DNA of 64,000 bases from positions 22,548,981 to 22,612,980 of the forward strand of contig NC_034010.1 in NCBI RefSeq assembly GCF_000346465.2. Direction: 5' to 3'. The notes beneath the pieces are model-generated. The model was given only the letters and a program-made list of their open reading frames with translations. It was not told the DNA's origin and ran no database searches. This DNA is from Prunus persica. Lineage: Eukaryota > Streptophyta > Magnoliopsida > Rosales > Rosaceae. The position numbers and the translations under genes are program-made. This document shows, one piece after another, positions 23,125-36,939 of this stretch; positions within the stretch are counted from its first letter, which is position 1; each line of letters starts with the position of its first letter.

Positions 23125-26100
23125 TCAGTCCGATATCCTGATCTCGACTCCTAAAACGTCCTTCACCATCTCATACGTCACAAATGCAATTGCAATGGAT
23201 GGCACTACCTGAAAAATTGAAGCAAATGAAATTATACCGTTTGCAAAGACAAGTTTGCAAAAACTGATTAGAACTCAATACTAAAACTGAAAAATTCCAT
23301 GCACACATCAAAAGCATACACCAAGGGAAGAAAACTGGAGGCAGTACAAGTTGAATGCAGCCCCTACAATTTTTTTTACAGAAAAGAAAATCTATGTGCA
23401 ATAGTTCCATCACAAGTTGATTAATAAAGGAGTTTCAAAGTTTCCTAGGGGCCAAGTTCAAAAGAACAGTACAATACAGGAACCAACCACTGATGTTACG
23501 AGAACATAGATGATAAAACAAAGTATTGGATCCTAGCTTTCATATACTCTTCTATAACAGTTTAAAATCGGTGTTTATAGCTTTGGTTTGGGCTTTGGCC
23601 CCTATATTACCAACAACAACAAAAAATTGTGTTCATAGTTAATACTAAGGATTCAAAACCCTCTTGATATCCAGTACCCATACACCACAAGTCATGATTC
23701 ATAGCTTGTAAGCCACATAAGAATTAAAACAAAGGAATTTGTGGGCTAAAGTCCTAGACCTCTCTTTTGTTAATCCTAGTGAGACTTTTTAATGATGGTC
23801 GAATTTGCCACAACCATGCAACCAGTCACCCTAAGATATTATGGCAATTCCATGTGTAAGATTCATCTCATTTAAGCCCTTTCCCCAGCCTGACAAAATT
23901 GTTTTCACAAACTAATAACTAGCCAGCCTGCAATTGTCTACAAGCAAATTAAAAAATAAACAGATGATTAGGACGGACCTTAACGGAATTGGGAACCAAA
24001 CCCTTGTACAACGCTCCAAAGCCCTCATGTCGAACAGTTTTCCTGAATGCATCAATCATGCCAGTATATTCAAGTGGGGCCTTGCTTCTCCCATCACCAG
24101 TGATAACAGAAGCAGCATTACTCCATCCCCCCATCTGCATCCTTCGACGAATGACATCAAGGGGGTAAGCAACAGTTTGCCCAACAGTTCCAGCAGCAGC
24201 CCCGCATGCCAACCTTGTTGTGACACTTAAGTCTGTATCTTCAACAAGTCCAAATGGTCTACTTTTGATTAACCAATCCTTCAGGGATTCATACACAGCA
24301 AAGTTGAGACCAACATAGGGAACCTGAAACAAAAATCAACAATATAAGGTCCACATATTTCTACTGTGGCATGCCTAAACATAAATAGGTAAAAGAAGTA
24401 TAATATACAAACAGGTGACATTAATTGTCCATATGAAGAAACTTCCAATCCAACTGCACAGGAACAGCAAAAAGCAAGAGCAACAAGTTGTTTAATAAAA
24501 CATATGAGCTACTCATCAACAGACATTGTTTCTTTATACTTTGGATCTCACATATCAAAAGGGTGGCAATAATGAATAAGTGAAAGCAGAGTTTTTAGAT
24601 AGCAAAAACTTACAACTCCAATTACAGAAGGAAGCCATCCCTTGTACAAAGCCCGCGGGCCCTCCTCGCGGAGCACAGTCGATAGAGCATGGAACATTCC
24701 CCTGTACTGAAAGGGAGAGTTCTCTGTCTGCAAATTTAAGACCAACAAAACATAAATCCTTCCAGTGCACATATATAGAAAATAATCATTCTCTTTCAGT
24801 TTCAACCATTGAGATTGAAGACTGAAACGGCAGGGGGAAATACAAAGGTCTTTAAAACAGCTATCCTATGAAACAAAAGGAGAACAGGGACTGGAATAAT
24901 TACCTGTACAGTTAGCCTTCCTCGTACCATGTCCATCGGGTAAGTTGCAGACATGGCAATAATTCCAGCACATGCTCCAGCTCCAAGACGTAGAAGAGGA
25001 GTGAGCTGAGCATCTTCTGCAGGTATGAAAAGAAAAGGAGATTTAGATAACCTACGTTATCCATTGACTTCTACCGACCCGTCAATGTTTGATTTCCAAG
25101 GAATGATAAAGATCATGTTATTTTCCCAACAATGACATCATACTAGTCGCATAGTTTCTGTTGATGGTTTATAATGTGATTATGTGGGTTGCATGGCCTC
25201 TGTTAGACATTTTATGAGGCATAACATCATTAAACAGCAACCCAACCTGAGTCAAAATGTTAACTGCCCCAATGCAGAGAGTTAATGAAATGTCGAGATG
25301 GAATGCAAGGTCTCCAAAGAGTCTTGTCAAATTATTACAACTAAAGGCAACAAAATGATGGTACGTATGGACATACCATTGCCAGTTTGATCCCGATACA
25401 GTAACAATATTCCCCTGTCATGGAGATAACAAGGAGCGTTCAGCGGAAGGGAAAGTAGGAGAATGTAATATGAAGTTACATTACAACACAATGCGTTCAG
25501 AAGTTGCAAAAAAATATACAATCATACAAACAATACAAGATTGATGGTCAAATATGAATGGAACAAAAATCAAAGACGAATTTATAACATACTGGAAGCA
25601 AAAACAAAAAATAAATTAACATTAAATCTTGTTAGAAACATACTTAGAAGCTTGCTCATAGCTGAAGAACTTGACAGCTGAGTTGGGGACAATACGAGCA
25701 CAATTCGTACCATTTCCTTTAAACAATCCACGGAAACCCTCACTTCTCCAGATATATTTCAAGCCTTGTATTGTTCCATTGTATTTTATGTTATGTGGAT
25801 TCTGGACCTGCAGACATGGTAACCAGTCAGGAATGTGCTATATATTTATGTGTTAGTTTGTGTACGTTGAGTGCATATAGAAACAAGTGAAAGACATTAT
25901 ACACAATTAATTGAAAAAATGTACCTGGAGCAATATTTTCAGTCGCTCCAATGGAGCAACAGCTGTTCGAGACCTGCATGGATATTAAAATATCTCATTA
26001 CTGGAAAAAGGTCAACATGAAAAAAGCATGGAGATAGAAATAAACAATGCACAAAATGATCCTGCTAATATCAATAAGCAATGACAAGACAAGACAACAA

Positions 26101-26744
26101 TTTCTTTTACATTACTAGAATCTAATGGACCTAATGCCATTGCATGCATAAATTTCAAATTTCAGATACCCGCATGAGAATTAGAAATTCACGCAAGACT
26201 TAAATCAAACCATGACCAATTATATACTACACATTGCAGACGCTCAAAATTATTTAATCGATTGACGAGATTTAATATTCCGATTGCTTCTCCTTATTCA
26301 TTTTCATTAACCAATTACATAGTATTGAATCCGTTTCTTCGCCTACTTTTTCCAATTTCAGTATTCTTAGCCGTCACAGAAAAAGATTCAATTGTTTCGT
26401 GCCTAACCTCACAAAACGATCGAATTTATACAGTCATTATACCTTGGCTTCGCAAAATGACATTGATTTCTAATCAAACGAGTTGTTAAAAAACAAAATC
26501 CAATTTTTGCGGGAAATTTTTTCTCCGAGGAACTGCATTCCAGGGCAACAAACACACGAAAACTCAAGAAATCGAGAACTCACACTCCACCAGCGACTCC
26601 GCCAGCAACCAGAGACTTGCAGACACTGAGAACCGCAAGGCTCGGAGCCTTGACCACGCCCTCTCTCGCCATCTTAGCCTCCTCAGCCAGATTGACGATC
26701 GTGGAGACCGCCGATTCGCTCGGTTTCACATCCTCTGAAGCCAT
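23125..26744 (-). CDS. ADNT1: ADNT1-like mitochondrial adenine nucleotide transporter
   Basis: Eight exons on the minus strand: 26744-26584, 25973-25925, 25807-25644, 25414-25377, 25016-24904, 24727-24614, 24323-23979 and 23208-23125. They join in frame to 355 residues, close to the 352 I recall for Arabidopsis ADNT1. Three carrier signatures are present, one per repeat: PLERLKILLQ, PMDMVRGRLTVQ and PLDVIRRRMQM. Other matching blocks are MASEDVK at the start, GNGTNCARIVPNSAVKFFSY, AMSATYPMDM and the C-terminal DVLGVEIRISD. ADNT1 exchanges AMP/ADP for ATP across the inner mitochondrial membrane and differs from the classical ADP/ATP carrier; here it lacks that carrier's RRRMMM hexapeptide (it has RRRMQM). 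Exon 4 (38 bases) is very short. No frameshifts are present. It faces the JAR1-like gene across about 15 kb of gene-poor DNA. Confidence 0.95.
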
Positions 26745-27060
26745 TTCAACAGAGAGCAATCGACGAACGTCCTCGCCGGAATCCTAGATCGTCGGAGACG
26801 TTGATCTGAGCTATTTTCCCGGCGCCAATCGATCGGTACGGTTTTTGAAGCTCTTCGTGGTCGTTTTATGGGAAAGCGAGCCCCTGCTTCATTTTTGTGT
26901 GTGTGGAGTGTTGTCTTTCTCCGAGAGTGGGTCGTGACTCGTGACGGCTTTCGGGAGCTGAAAATGAAGGGTTGGCTTTGCTATATTACGAAGGTTATGT
27001 GACGGCGTTTGTTTATTAGCTCAAATTTATATCTACGGTTAGAGAGAGAGAGAGAGAGGA
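26745..27060 (-). promoter_or_regulatory. 5' flank of ADNT1-like gene with GA repeat
   Basis: The region just upstream is GC-richer than the surroundings and probably holds the leader. A GA run lies at 27041-27059. No clear TATA box is seen, fitting a housekeeping promoter. Confidence 0.4.
27041..27059. repeat. Short GA microsatellite
   Basis: Nine GA units upstream of the ADNT1-like gene. Confidence 0.9.
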
Positions 27061-28060
27061 GCAGAGTGATGTGTAGTGAAATGAGGAAGTTGGAGTCGCT
27101 GTGATAGGTTTCCACGTGGTAGGTGAGCGGCGTTCGGGTGGTGCATGGACCACCAAAAATAGATGAGTTTGTCCTATTTAAAGAAAGGTTTTATCCAATT
27201 AGGGAAGACATAATCTAATTAGGTTTTTCATCATTAAAAAAAAATGTATAGGAAATCAGACAAAGATAGAATGGGAACTTTTTTCTTGGATGAAAGTTAT
27301 AGGCTTAGTTTTCCTTCACGTTGTTTGTGTAAAACGATGAATCGCAAACTTTTGCTTTACATTTTATTTATATAATAATTCGATATAGTAAAAGAGTTAA
27401 AGTGATTTTGTCTTATTATTGTTGTTGATTTATGTAACACGAAAGTTTAAATGAATAAAGTGTATTGTAAATTTTAATAAACAAAGGTTGAATTGCATTT
27501 AGATAGAGCAAAAAAAATACAAGATTCGGGTTTCATTTAGGTATTTTGGGCAAAGAAAGATGATCAAGTGAGAGATCATGTGGATATGTTGGTATTTGAA
27601 ACACTGGATCATTTGGCTTGGACCAACAGAATTTACCAAAATAGGTAATTGGAAAGGTATCATTTGTTGCAGATAGGGCAGCACCAAAATATAGCAAATT
27701 CCGCGCATCAGAGCAGAGCAGCAGAGTATCTTTCTTCCCGTGCGTCCTTGGTTACTTAACGGAACCCTAACTATCTGACGACGTCGCTCTGGTCTGGGCT
27801 CCGTGCCGATTGACACTGGGCCCCACCTAGAATAATCTTCTCACGTGCGAAAGGAGAGCATCACAATCGTTTGCACTTCTTCCAACATACCGATACGGCC
27901 TAAATTTCTCTTGGATCGACTACGACAAATGCTGTTGAGCCCAAAAAGGCTAGACATCAAACTGGGCCTAGAAAAAAGGCACTTGTTTTGTTGTTTTTTT
28001 ATAATTCATTTAAATAATTAAGTTTTTTCTATATTAAAATTAACTAATTTATCGCATATG

Positions 28061-28170
28061 TGGATTAGTCCAGTTGATCGATGGTGTCCGCCCCTTGCAC
28101 CTGAGTTTTAACTCCCTCCCCGTATGTTAGAATAGTTTAGAATATCATAATTGTTTTAAAAAAAATATTT
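28061..28170 (+). repeat. SINE-like copy, family with ctccccgtatgttag tail
   Basis: A degenerate B-box area (cctgagttttaactcc) is followed by ccctccccgtatgttagaa and an A-rich end. The tail matches the copy near 29115 and, in reverse, the one in the third JAR1 intron. Confidence 0.5.
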
Positions 28171-29114
28171 ATTTTTTTAATTAAAAAAAACTCATTTATC
28201 ATCTTTTATATTTTAAACAGTTCTTTTTTAAATTATAACATAATGGAATGAAACTATAATTGAATCCAGCGTTTGAAAACTAACTGATGTATAACTTATC
28301 GTCTCATTAACAAGTGACTCGTTTTTAGTTTATTAGTTTGATATTCACTTTCGTCATCACTTAAGAATACACGAAATATGACTACATCATATAAACGACT
28401 AAGACTCCTTAAATTTATAATGAGCTGACATATAACGCTATATGCAACTTGCAAGAATACTTGGCTAGAAATGCATTTCTTGAAATATGAATGTGAAAGA
28501 AAACTGTGGTAGGGAATATGGTTTTTATTCAACACACAAAAAAGAGGCGATCAAAGTTGAATAATTTGATGGACAATGACATGTACGGAATGAATGCTTA
28601 CCAACTGTCTAAAAAGACATAAACATATACCGAAGACATAACATTGAAGTATAGCATATGATAATTGAGCTGATAAAACAGCACAATCATTCTACACATT
28701 GACATAGCCTTTTGGGACCAAAGGGGTTTGCTTTAAGTTTTCAACCCAAGTGTTTTTTTTACGTAAATCAAGATGAAACTCTTCTTTTGGGTATGATTAA
28801 CTGGCCCCGCAGGTGTGTAAAGACTTCAAGAACAGAATCGAAGCTATTATTATCGTCTAATGCAAACATGATCCGACATGTTTCATAATAGTTTTCAATC
28901 CCTTACTAAAGAAAAGTACAATTGAGATACATTGGATTTAGTCATTCAATTACATTGAATGAAATAATTGAATTACCTATATCAAAATTCAACGTATCTT
29001 CACTGTGTGTGTAAATTTAAAATATTATCGTCCTTGTAATAAAGATATGTTGAATTTTGATATGGGTCATTCAATTACCATTTACTAATATTAATTCATA
29101 GCCATTGTAAATGT

Positions 29115-29222
29115 GGTTTAGGTCAGTTTGCCAAAGTATTATGCCTTCCTCACATCCGAGTTCTATTTCCCTCACCTCTCCGTATATTAGAACAATTTAA
29201 AATATTGCATTGTCCAAAAGAA
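29115..29222 (+). repeat. SINE-like copy, same family
   Basis: The string catccgagttctatttccc and the tail ctctccgtatattagaac repeat the pattern of the copy at 28061 with scattered changes. Confidence 0.5.
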
Positions 29223-30673
29223 ATCAAGGCAACACTAATAATTATAGCCCATGTTCCATAATCTGGCACGGGGTTGGGCTCTTTGGCAAAAGGGCTTGTC
29301 TGTGTTGGTGGTGATGGGCCTACTATCACCCAATGCCCTGACTCTGCTGCTACCCCAAATTCAATGATGCCGAAGACAAAATTGTTGGGCCCTGGCTAAG
29401 AGTGATTAACCGAAAACAAGATTAATTAACAAATGATTGTTCATTAAGACTGATGGCAAAATGGAAATTTTGTCATCTATAAGTGACAAAAAATTTCTTT
29501 TTCCATAACAGTCTATCAATCATGGCGTGCTGCTTTATCATGTGAATGATATTGCAGGTGCATGCACACTTTACTAGTTTGGTCAAATTCAGCATTTGAA
29601 GTATTTATGACGAGTTAATTATAGCAATGATTTATGCCTGAACTTGCATTTTAGTCTCTATGAATTTGGTTATTAAATTATGTAGTCCGCGTACTCTGTC
29701 GTGGCATTTTGGTCATTTACCATTACTTCTGTCAAATTATGGGGTAAAAAAGTTAATTGAGTGCTCTTTACACCTTCAATGGTATGACCATATTTTTCAC
29801 TCCAAACATTGTTAATGTTTTCTGGCCACTGACCAATATTCCCGTATTCGAATCCAAATCACTCAATGTACTTTAATAAGTTAATGTAAGCAACTAATCA
29901 AACCACAATCAACCAATTTTGTCAAAATAGACATGAAGTGACCCTTTGCTTATAAAATGTACGAAAACTTGACATAAGAGCACTTCCAGCGATAAGTCTA
30001 GTTCAGACCAAAAGCCCCTTAGGCTTCCAAAACTCATTTCAACAATAAAATTCAGCCATGGCAAGAGGTGAGCTCCACTAAGCCCTGGCGAGCCCAAAGG
30101 CAAGACTTATATGGGCAAGTTGACATTAGTGGTCAATTTAAATACTAAAAAAAATTGAAAAAAAGGGAAAAAAATATCATTTCCTACAAATCACATAATC
30201 GCATTATGATAAATACCAATCTAAACCTTAAGAAAAAAAATAGTAACAAAAAATAATGTCATGGGCAAGATGTACTTCTTCTTGAACCATGAGTACATGT
30301 CTACTTTGTTAATTGTGTTTTTATTATTATTTTAAATATCATATACCACCTACCTTTTCATAAGTATTTGGTAATTGGCCTTGTGCCTAACAACCTAGGA
30401 GAGTTGCACCCCATTCAGGATTCAATGATTAGGCATAAAGAACATATATATGTTAGATGAGACCTCCAAATCATGACAATGGTACAAAGAAAACCGAAAA
30501 CAATAAAAAATTAAAATGAAGCCAAGAGAGAGTCTTGGTGTTAATTTATATGTTATTCTACAAATCCAACAAAAATGATACATAGTAAGCCAAAATTAGG
30601 ATAAGTAGAAATGATCAACGCACTAAAATAAGTACGCTTACATAATATCAGATGTAAATAAAAAATATTTTTG

Positions 30674-30707
30674 TCGGCAGTTAGTCATTGAGATAAGCAA
30701 CTGCCGA
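30674..30707. repeat. Short inverted repeat (hairpin)
   Basis: The 9-base arms tcggcagtt and aactgccga are separated by 16 bases. It may be a transposon terminus remnant; nothing further supports a function. Confidence 0.4.
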
Positions 30708-30904
30708 GAAGATAACTTTTATGTAGAGGAATTATTGGTGGGAACCATGGGGGGGTCATTAGGACAAAGTGGGATACAATTCAAGATCCTTTGCGGATTT
30801 GAACCCAACCAATAAGCTTGTGGTTTAGTACTTCTAACTATGACATAAGTATGAGTTAATTAGTATTCTACTCAACCAAGAGCTTGCGTTGGTGGAGAAA
30901 AACT

Positions 30905-31609
30905 TGTTGCGGAAGGAGTACGTTCTCTCATAAATGAGACGAAATTCACAAAGTTCGACGAATTTCAATGTGAAGTAGATACATTGCACCCGTCCACATG
31001 CAAGTTCTTTTAGTAACTTCAGTAGATAATTAAAATATGTATCGTTAATTTAGATATGGGCATAATCGAATTGGCTAGAGTATATGTATTTTATGTTTGT
31101 GCAAATAATCTCACGGGAGAATATTCGCTTCTAAATCCTTCAACCTTCGATTTTCCTTCGTGGAGAAAATATGGAGAGTGGAGAGAGAGCTTAGGATATT
31201 TTTCTTGGGTATTAGGAATAGGTTTAGATGCCCTAATAAGGTCGTCTATTTATAGGAGCCTAAAGGCTAGGTTTCGTAGAGAATATGCTAAGTTTATTCT
31301 CTACCCAAGTTCGTAGGGATCGAGCCGGACTTGATTATATATCTTTATTGAAGATAATATCTAATTTAATGATATTATCTTCTCTTTATTAAGATAATAT
31401 CTAAATTAACGATATTATCTTCTCTTTATTATGATAATATCTGAATTAATAATATTATCTTATTAAATAAAGATAATATTTTATTAATTAAGATATTTAT
31501 CCCAATTAATTAATTGACTAGATAAACTGGTTCAATTAATTAATTTAAGAGATAATCTTCTTTTCCACGTGGCGTGCCGTGATTGGAGACGGAAATATTT
31601 GCTCCCACA
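30905..31609 (-). mobile_element. Candidate solo LTR (minus orientation)
   Basis: The segment begins TGTTGCGG and ends CTCCCACA (TG...CA). On the minus strand it holds CCTATAAATAGA (about 31246-31257), a canonical TATA box at an LTR-like position. No primer-binding site, gag-pol ORF or clear 5-bp target duplication (flanks aaact and cttta) was found. A 40-bp tandem repeat lies inside. Boundaries are inferred from these end motifs only. Confidence 0.4.
31341..31480. repeat. 40-bp tandem repeat, about 3.5 units
   Basis: Units start at 31341, 31381 and 31421, with a decayed part at 31461. Each contains gataatatct...gatattatct, an internal inverted repeat, and the linker tctctttatt. The period is exactly 40. 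Confidence 0.85.
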
Positions 31610-32520
31610 CTTTATACTCTAAATTCGAGTTTGAATCCCTCTTTTCATAGGTAAGATTAAATTACAATAGAATATCGTCTGTCAAAATTTTAAAAAAAAA
31701 CATGCATCGTAATTAGAGAAAGAAAAACATGTTAGTAAATAATTTTGGCTATTGTGTGCTTTGGCTTTTGCCTTAATAGAGTTTAGAGGGTACAACACGA
31801 AATTTATACGCTATAGACCAAAAAAGGCAATTACTTGTCTTATGCTAGGATTTGGATTAAAAAGAACAAATTTTGGCTACAAAATTGAATACAAATCGCC
31901 CCTAAATTAGGGTGAAAAAAAAAGTCAAGTATTTGGATTAATTCGTGACCCTACCCCACTTCCTAAAGTGAGTTTATGGTCCAAAAGCCGACCAATTAAA
32001 CTTGGGTTAGTTTGATATTACATTCAAAATCAATTGCTTTCATTTTCATTTTAGAAAAAAGGCATTCATTTCGTAGTGGGTTATCAGTTCGAGCACCCGA
32101 AATAATATCTATCCACAAACCCATACCAATTGGAATTTAGCCAGAAAAATCACCAAAACAACTTGGTATTGGCTTTCGATTCTCATTCCCATTAGTGGGA
32201 CGAATTTTCCACGAAAACTCTGATTTTGAGTGAATAGGGAGAAAAAATTAAAATGTGACTACCAAATGAAAGACTCAAATTGTTCTTGCACGGGTTGTAC
32301 TTTCATTATTTATATGTTCTGCTTTCTTGTTTGTAAGAACTCTCTTCTAAAGCAGTGTTCTTTCCGTGTAATTTTATAATTGTCTTTTATATGAATAAAT
32401 CTACTCTATTAAAAATAAAAATAAAACTCAAATTGGGTTTTAGCCAAACGCTATACACGTATAGATTCGGATTCACCTGGAGCCATTTTGGTCGGCAGTG
32501 TATTTTAAGTGGCTTATTGC

Positions 32521-32547
32521 AAAAAAAAAAAAAAAAAAAAAAAAAAA
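32521..32547. repeat. (A)27 tract
   Basis: Pure A run. It could be the tail of a retrotransposed copy, but the preceding sequence shows no recognisable body. Confidence 0.9.
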
Positions 32548-32832
32548 CACCACGCTTTTCATGTGACCATGTGAGTGAGTTTCGTAATCCGTCACTTTTC
32601 TCACAAAGTATTGTGCTACGGTCCAAATACACAGACCATAAAGTTTCTCCACGGGCTTAATTCATTAATAAAATTCTACGGCCGGTCCACTGTTCCTTTT
32701 CACATGGATTGAGCTCATTCTAGTCAAAGATTTTAAGTTTATTTTTTGTTGTCGGGTTCTTAAAGAAATGAAAACCAAATAAATAAAAGATGCATAATTG
32801 GTGATGGATCTTTCACGCAATTGAATTCATTT

Positions 32833-33930
32833 GGGGATGAGCTTCTTGTGCTTTGGGAATGGGAGTGAATCATGAATGTGACTGTAAATATAATGAGGTA
32901 CATGAGAATATAATAATCACAAAATTTAATATGTTTTTTTTAGTAAGATATTTTTATTGTAAGAGTTTAAAATTTTCTAAGTGCCTAGAGTCTAGTATTT
33001 AGATTTTATATTAGAAAGAGAAATAATGAATGAGGACGATTTGATTATATTATGAATTACAACAGGAGAAATTATCTTAATGATTAGCTTGATCCTATTT
33101 GGACCATCATTAGCGTTTCTATTTTTTTCCCCTTGGTGAATGCTAGCCTTATTACAAGACAAAAGCTGTGAAAATAAGAAAAGGCTTCCTAACATGTTTC
33201 TTTTCTCTCTCTTTTACTTTTATATTTTTCGCGTGAAAACTATCTTATTTTACTTTCACGTTAAAGAGTACAAAAGATACATACTGTAATTACTCACGAA
33301 GCACATATTTTCAGCACTCTTTTATTATCGGAATATCTATTTCTTTTCATCACCTTCTTTTTGTTTTTTTATATTTATTTTAATGTTCATCTGGATATGT
33401 CTTAGCTGGGGATGAGCTTCTTGCGCTTTGAGAATAGGAGTGAATAATGAATGTGACAATCGGATTTAATCCTTGTAATATAATGAGGCACATAAGGCGA
33501 TTTGATTATATTTTGGATTACAACGGATAAATTGTCTCAATGATTAGCTTGGTCCTATTTAAACCATCATTTTAGCATTTCTATTTTTTTCCCTTCGTGA
33601 ATGCTAGCCTTACAAGACAAAAGCTGTGTAAATAAGAAAAAAGCTTCGTAACATGTTTTTTTTCTCTCTCTTTTGCTTCTACATTTTTCGGGTAAAGTAA
33701 AAATTATCTTATCTTACTTTTATGTTAAATACAAATTTGTTGTTTTTAATAAAAGAAACGATTGAATTTTATTAGATCAATAGAAAAGGAAGTGCAAAAG
33801 ATACGTACTGTAATCACTCAAGAACTACATATTTTCAGCATTCTTTTATCATCGGAATATCTATTTCTTTTCATCATCTTCTTCTCGTTTTTTTTTAAAA
33901 AATAATGTTGATCTGGATACGTCTTAGCTG
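32833..33930. repeat. Tandem duplication of a ~575-bp unit
   Basis: Copy one is 32833-33407 and copy two 33408-33930. Both begin ggggatgagcttcttg, share gatttgattatatt, gctagcctta...acaagacaaaagctgtg and atcggaatatctatttctt, and end ctggata[tc]gtcttagctg. Copy two is about 50 bases shorter overall, with a local insertion near 33730-33790. No ORF spans either copy. Confidence 0.85.
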
Positions 33931-34083
33931 ATATTTGAGTGTTGAATTTGGAGTTTTGATGCCTTGATGTTTTAGTGACATGGATTTCCACAAAGGAAAA
34001 TAGAAAGCAGTAGGTCGCACAATCTGCGGGGCTATCCTCTTCAACTTGAAGCTTTTTAGCAGCTGGAGATGAGACTGATAGAG

Positions 34084-34119
34084 ATTGGGATTGGGATTGG
34101 GATTTGGGATTGGGATTGT
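34084..34119. repeat. Hexamer tandem repeat (GGGATT)n
   Basis: Five to six units with one T insertion. It resembles, but is not, the plant telomere unit TTTAGGG. Confidence 0.8.
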
Positions 34120-34288
34120 ACACAAAAGTTTTGTTTGGCTTTTGATATTGCGGCAGGCAAGTGGGTGGGCTGTAGACTTCTTACACTAGGCTGTCTTGTC
34201 TTAATATATCCTTATCGTCCTTCAAAAATTTCCCCTTTCATCGTTTTATTTTTTAATTAAAGTTGAACTATCACTTTCAACCTAATTT

Positions 34289-34292
<4 letters not shown>

Positions 34293-34339
<47 letters not shown>
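34293..34339. repeat. (CT)23 microsatellite
   Basis: Uninterrupted CT run in the gene-poor tract, without a nearby gene. Confidence 0.95.
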
Positions 34340-34341
<2 letters not shown>

Positions 34342-36939
34342 CATACTCAATTGAATTCCTGTGGGCGTGCATGGATGCGTCAAATTCATGTAAAATCTGT
34401 TGTATTTCAGAAAAAGTGGTTCCCTACTTTTGGGAAAATCAATTCAACTTTTCTATATATATATATTTTTAATTCAAAACTATATTTATTATAATTAGTA
34501 CAAAATTTTAAATTCAAGCGAAATGCAGTTAAACAATTATGAAAATACGTAAATGACACTTTAGTATGTTTATATATTGTTGCAAAAAAAAAAGAAAAAA
34601 AAAGGAATTGCCTCAACCTCTTGTCACACCAAATTTGTTAGTGGACAATACAACATATTCTAAGGGCATTGCGCATGGCATTTGTGGGGTTGAAGAATTA
34701 CTACTTGTTTGAATTTATGTGTGTTCTTCTTCCAATCAGCATGGGCCACCCAAGAGACAACAAGGACTTCCCCTTCTTATCAGAGAGAACTAGTAGAAGA
34801 CCCTCTCGTCACTTTTTAGGCCACAAAAACAATAGTAAAAGATTCCCCCTTTTTTCCTTTGATTTCTTAAGTAATTAAGTAATATGGAAATTAGTATGCA
34901 ATAATAATTATCAATTTGGAATTTAGAAAACCAACTTCTTTTGCGTGAAGAAACAACCACTATACTTTTAATTATAAGTATTTTTTTTGCTAATTTATGT
35001 CCTAAAATATATATTTGTTTTAATTCTGATATTTTAAAGCTAAAATTATTACAAACAATGAAAAATGTATACTTTGATAATAATAATAATGTATAATTAA
35101 AATAATAAAATTTCTAATTTTAGAAAAATCTAGATAATAAAATAGTATTATCTTTAGTTTAAAATAAATATGAAATTGAATAATATATGATGGTTTTATC
35201 ATAAAATTAATATACACTGGTGTAGCAAAATAAAATAATGAAGTGGAACAAAAAAACTGAAATTTGAAAAAAGAAAAAAAGAAAAATCAGACCAACCAAA
35301 GAAAAAAGAAAGAAAGAAACAATCATGCCAATACATTGGGTAGAAAATGAAAAAAATTAAATTAGTGTTTTCAATTTTTGTACATGAGTTTGAATTTGTT
35401 TTCAGAAAACAATTCTAGTAAAAATGATAATGACATACCAAACACATTTTTGGTAAAAAAAATGAAAACGGAGACTTGAAAACATTACCGAATGGCCCTT
35501 TAGTTTTTGAGAAACAAAAGTTATTTTTTACATAACACATGACAATATCTTAATTATAGAAAGAAAAAAGAAAGGCTCATAGTGAATCCAAGAATGAACA
35601 AACAAAATGCTACGCTATCACTTCACTTTAGATTTCAAGCTTTTGGAAATTGCTTTCATGAATATAAACCAGCTTTTTCTGGTACATTACTGCTTCAGTA
35701 TTTTTTGGATCCCAAAAGGTTTTAAATTTTCTTTTTGATACATAAAAGAAAGGTTAAATATCTCCGAGAGTGAAGAATTTGCTTTATTTAGTCGGCAGAC
35801 AAAATCAACAAAGAAAAGGATCTTCCATATATGCATGATTGAGCCCCTTGACAAAGGGCCTCACAATCTCTGAGTCTGAGCATAAGTTCTTAGAACTTTT
35901 GATTCAAACACGGTACTTTGAGTGTAGAAGTAATTGTTTGAACTACAAATTATTTGCACGATCCTTAATTTTAAAGCTGAAAAATTTACTTTTATCATTT
36001 ATTACTTTAACACAAAACTATTATAATTCAGAATTAATACAAGCACAACCGCCTTTACAAGGCATCCTTCTGGAAACGTTCTTTATATCCATGAACTTTA
36101 TTTATATTTTGCAAAATATTCAGATACGATTTTTTTATTTTTTTATTTATACATTGTTGACATTTGAAATATACGTAACGAAGCTTACAAAGTCTTAATG
36201 CAATGTTCAGATAGTTTACTTTTCTAGACAACCAATCAACATCAAATCGCTTAATATATATATTTATTTTGTTTTTTTGTTGGGAATCAATCACTTAGTT
36301 AATTGGGGAAATTTGACTTTTTCCCTTTAAAATTAGAAAAATAAATATGGATAATGGCCAAGTCGTGAATTACTACGTATGGCTTGGCTTGGTTACCAAG
36401 CTGAGTCAGATGACATATCAAAATGGCGACCTTGTATGAAAGCTGCCATCCAAGCACTGCCCAATCGCAGTGGATGTGAACAGTCATTGTAGGCAAGGTT
36501 TTCTTTTCGGGGCTTAAATAATAGGATTTGCGTGTAAACTTAATATTGGCTGAAATTATAACAACCAATCATAATTTAAGATCTTGAATTTTATGATTTT
36601 CACAATATCATAATGCGGAAATTGAATAATTATAAATGGCATACATACCTCGATGATTATTAGTTTTTTAGTATATCAAGATATTAGTATTGCGCGATCT
36701 ATCAATGTAGAAGAAAATAAATTTCTCTCTTTAATATCAAATAAATCCGGTCATATCATGTGGGTTACATATATTCTATTATAAAATATTCTTACATTGT
36801 GTTTTAGTCAATTTATTTTTATTTTATTTTTAAATCAATGAAGATGAAATATTCAAACTCTTTGAATATTTTAAAAAAAAAATTATAAATCTTAATTCAT
36901 AGTTTAACAATATATATCATATTTATATTGTAATAGTCC

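Noticed and set aside
31341..31480. CRISPR array
   Set aside because: The 40-bp units abut directly with no unique spacers, and the genome is a plant's.
32355..32660. 101-codon ORF with a Lys run
   Set aside because: It is driven by an (A)27 tract; flanking residues show no family pattern.
34084..34119. Interstitial telomere repeat
   Set aside because: The unit is GGGATT, not the plant TTTAGGG.
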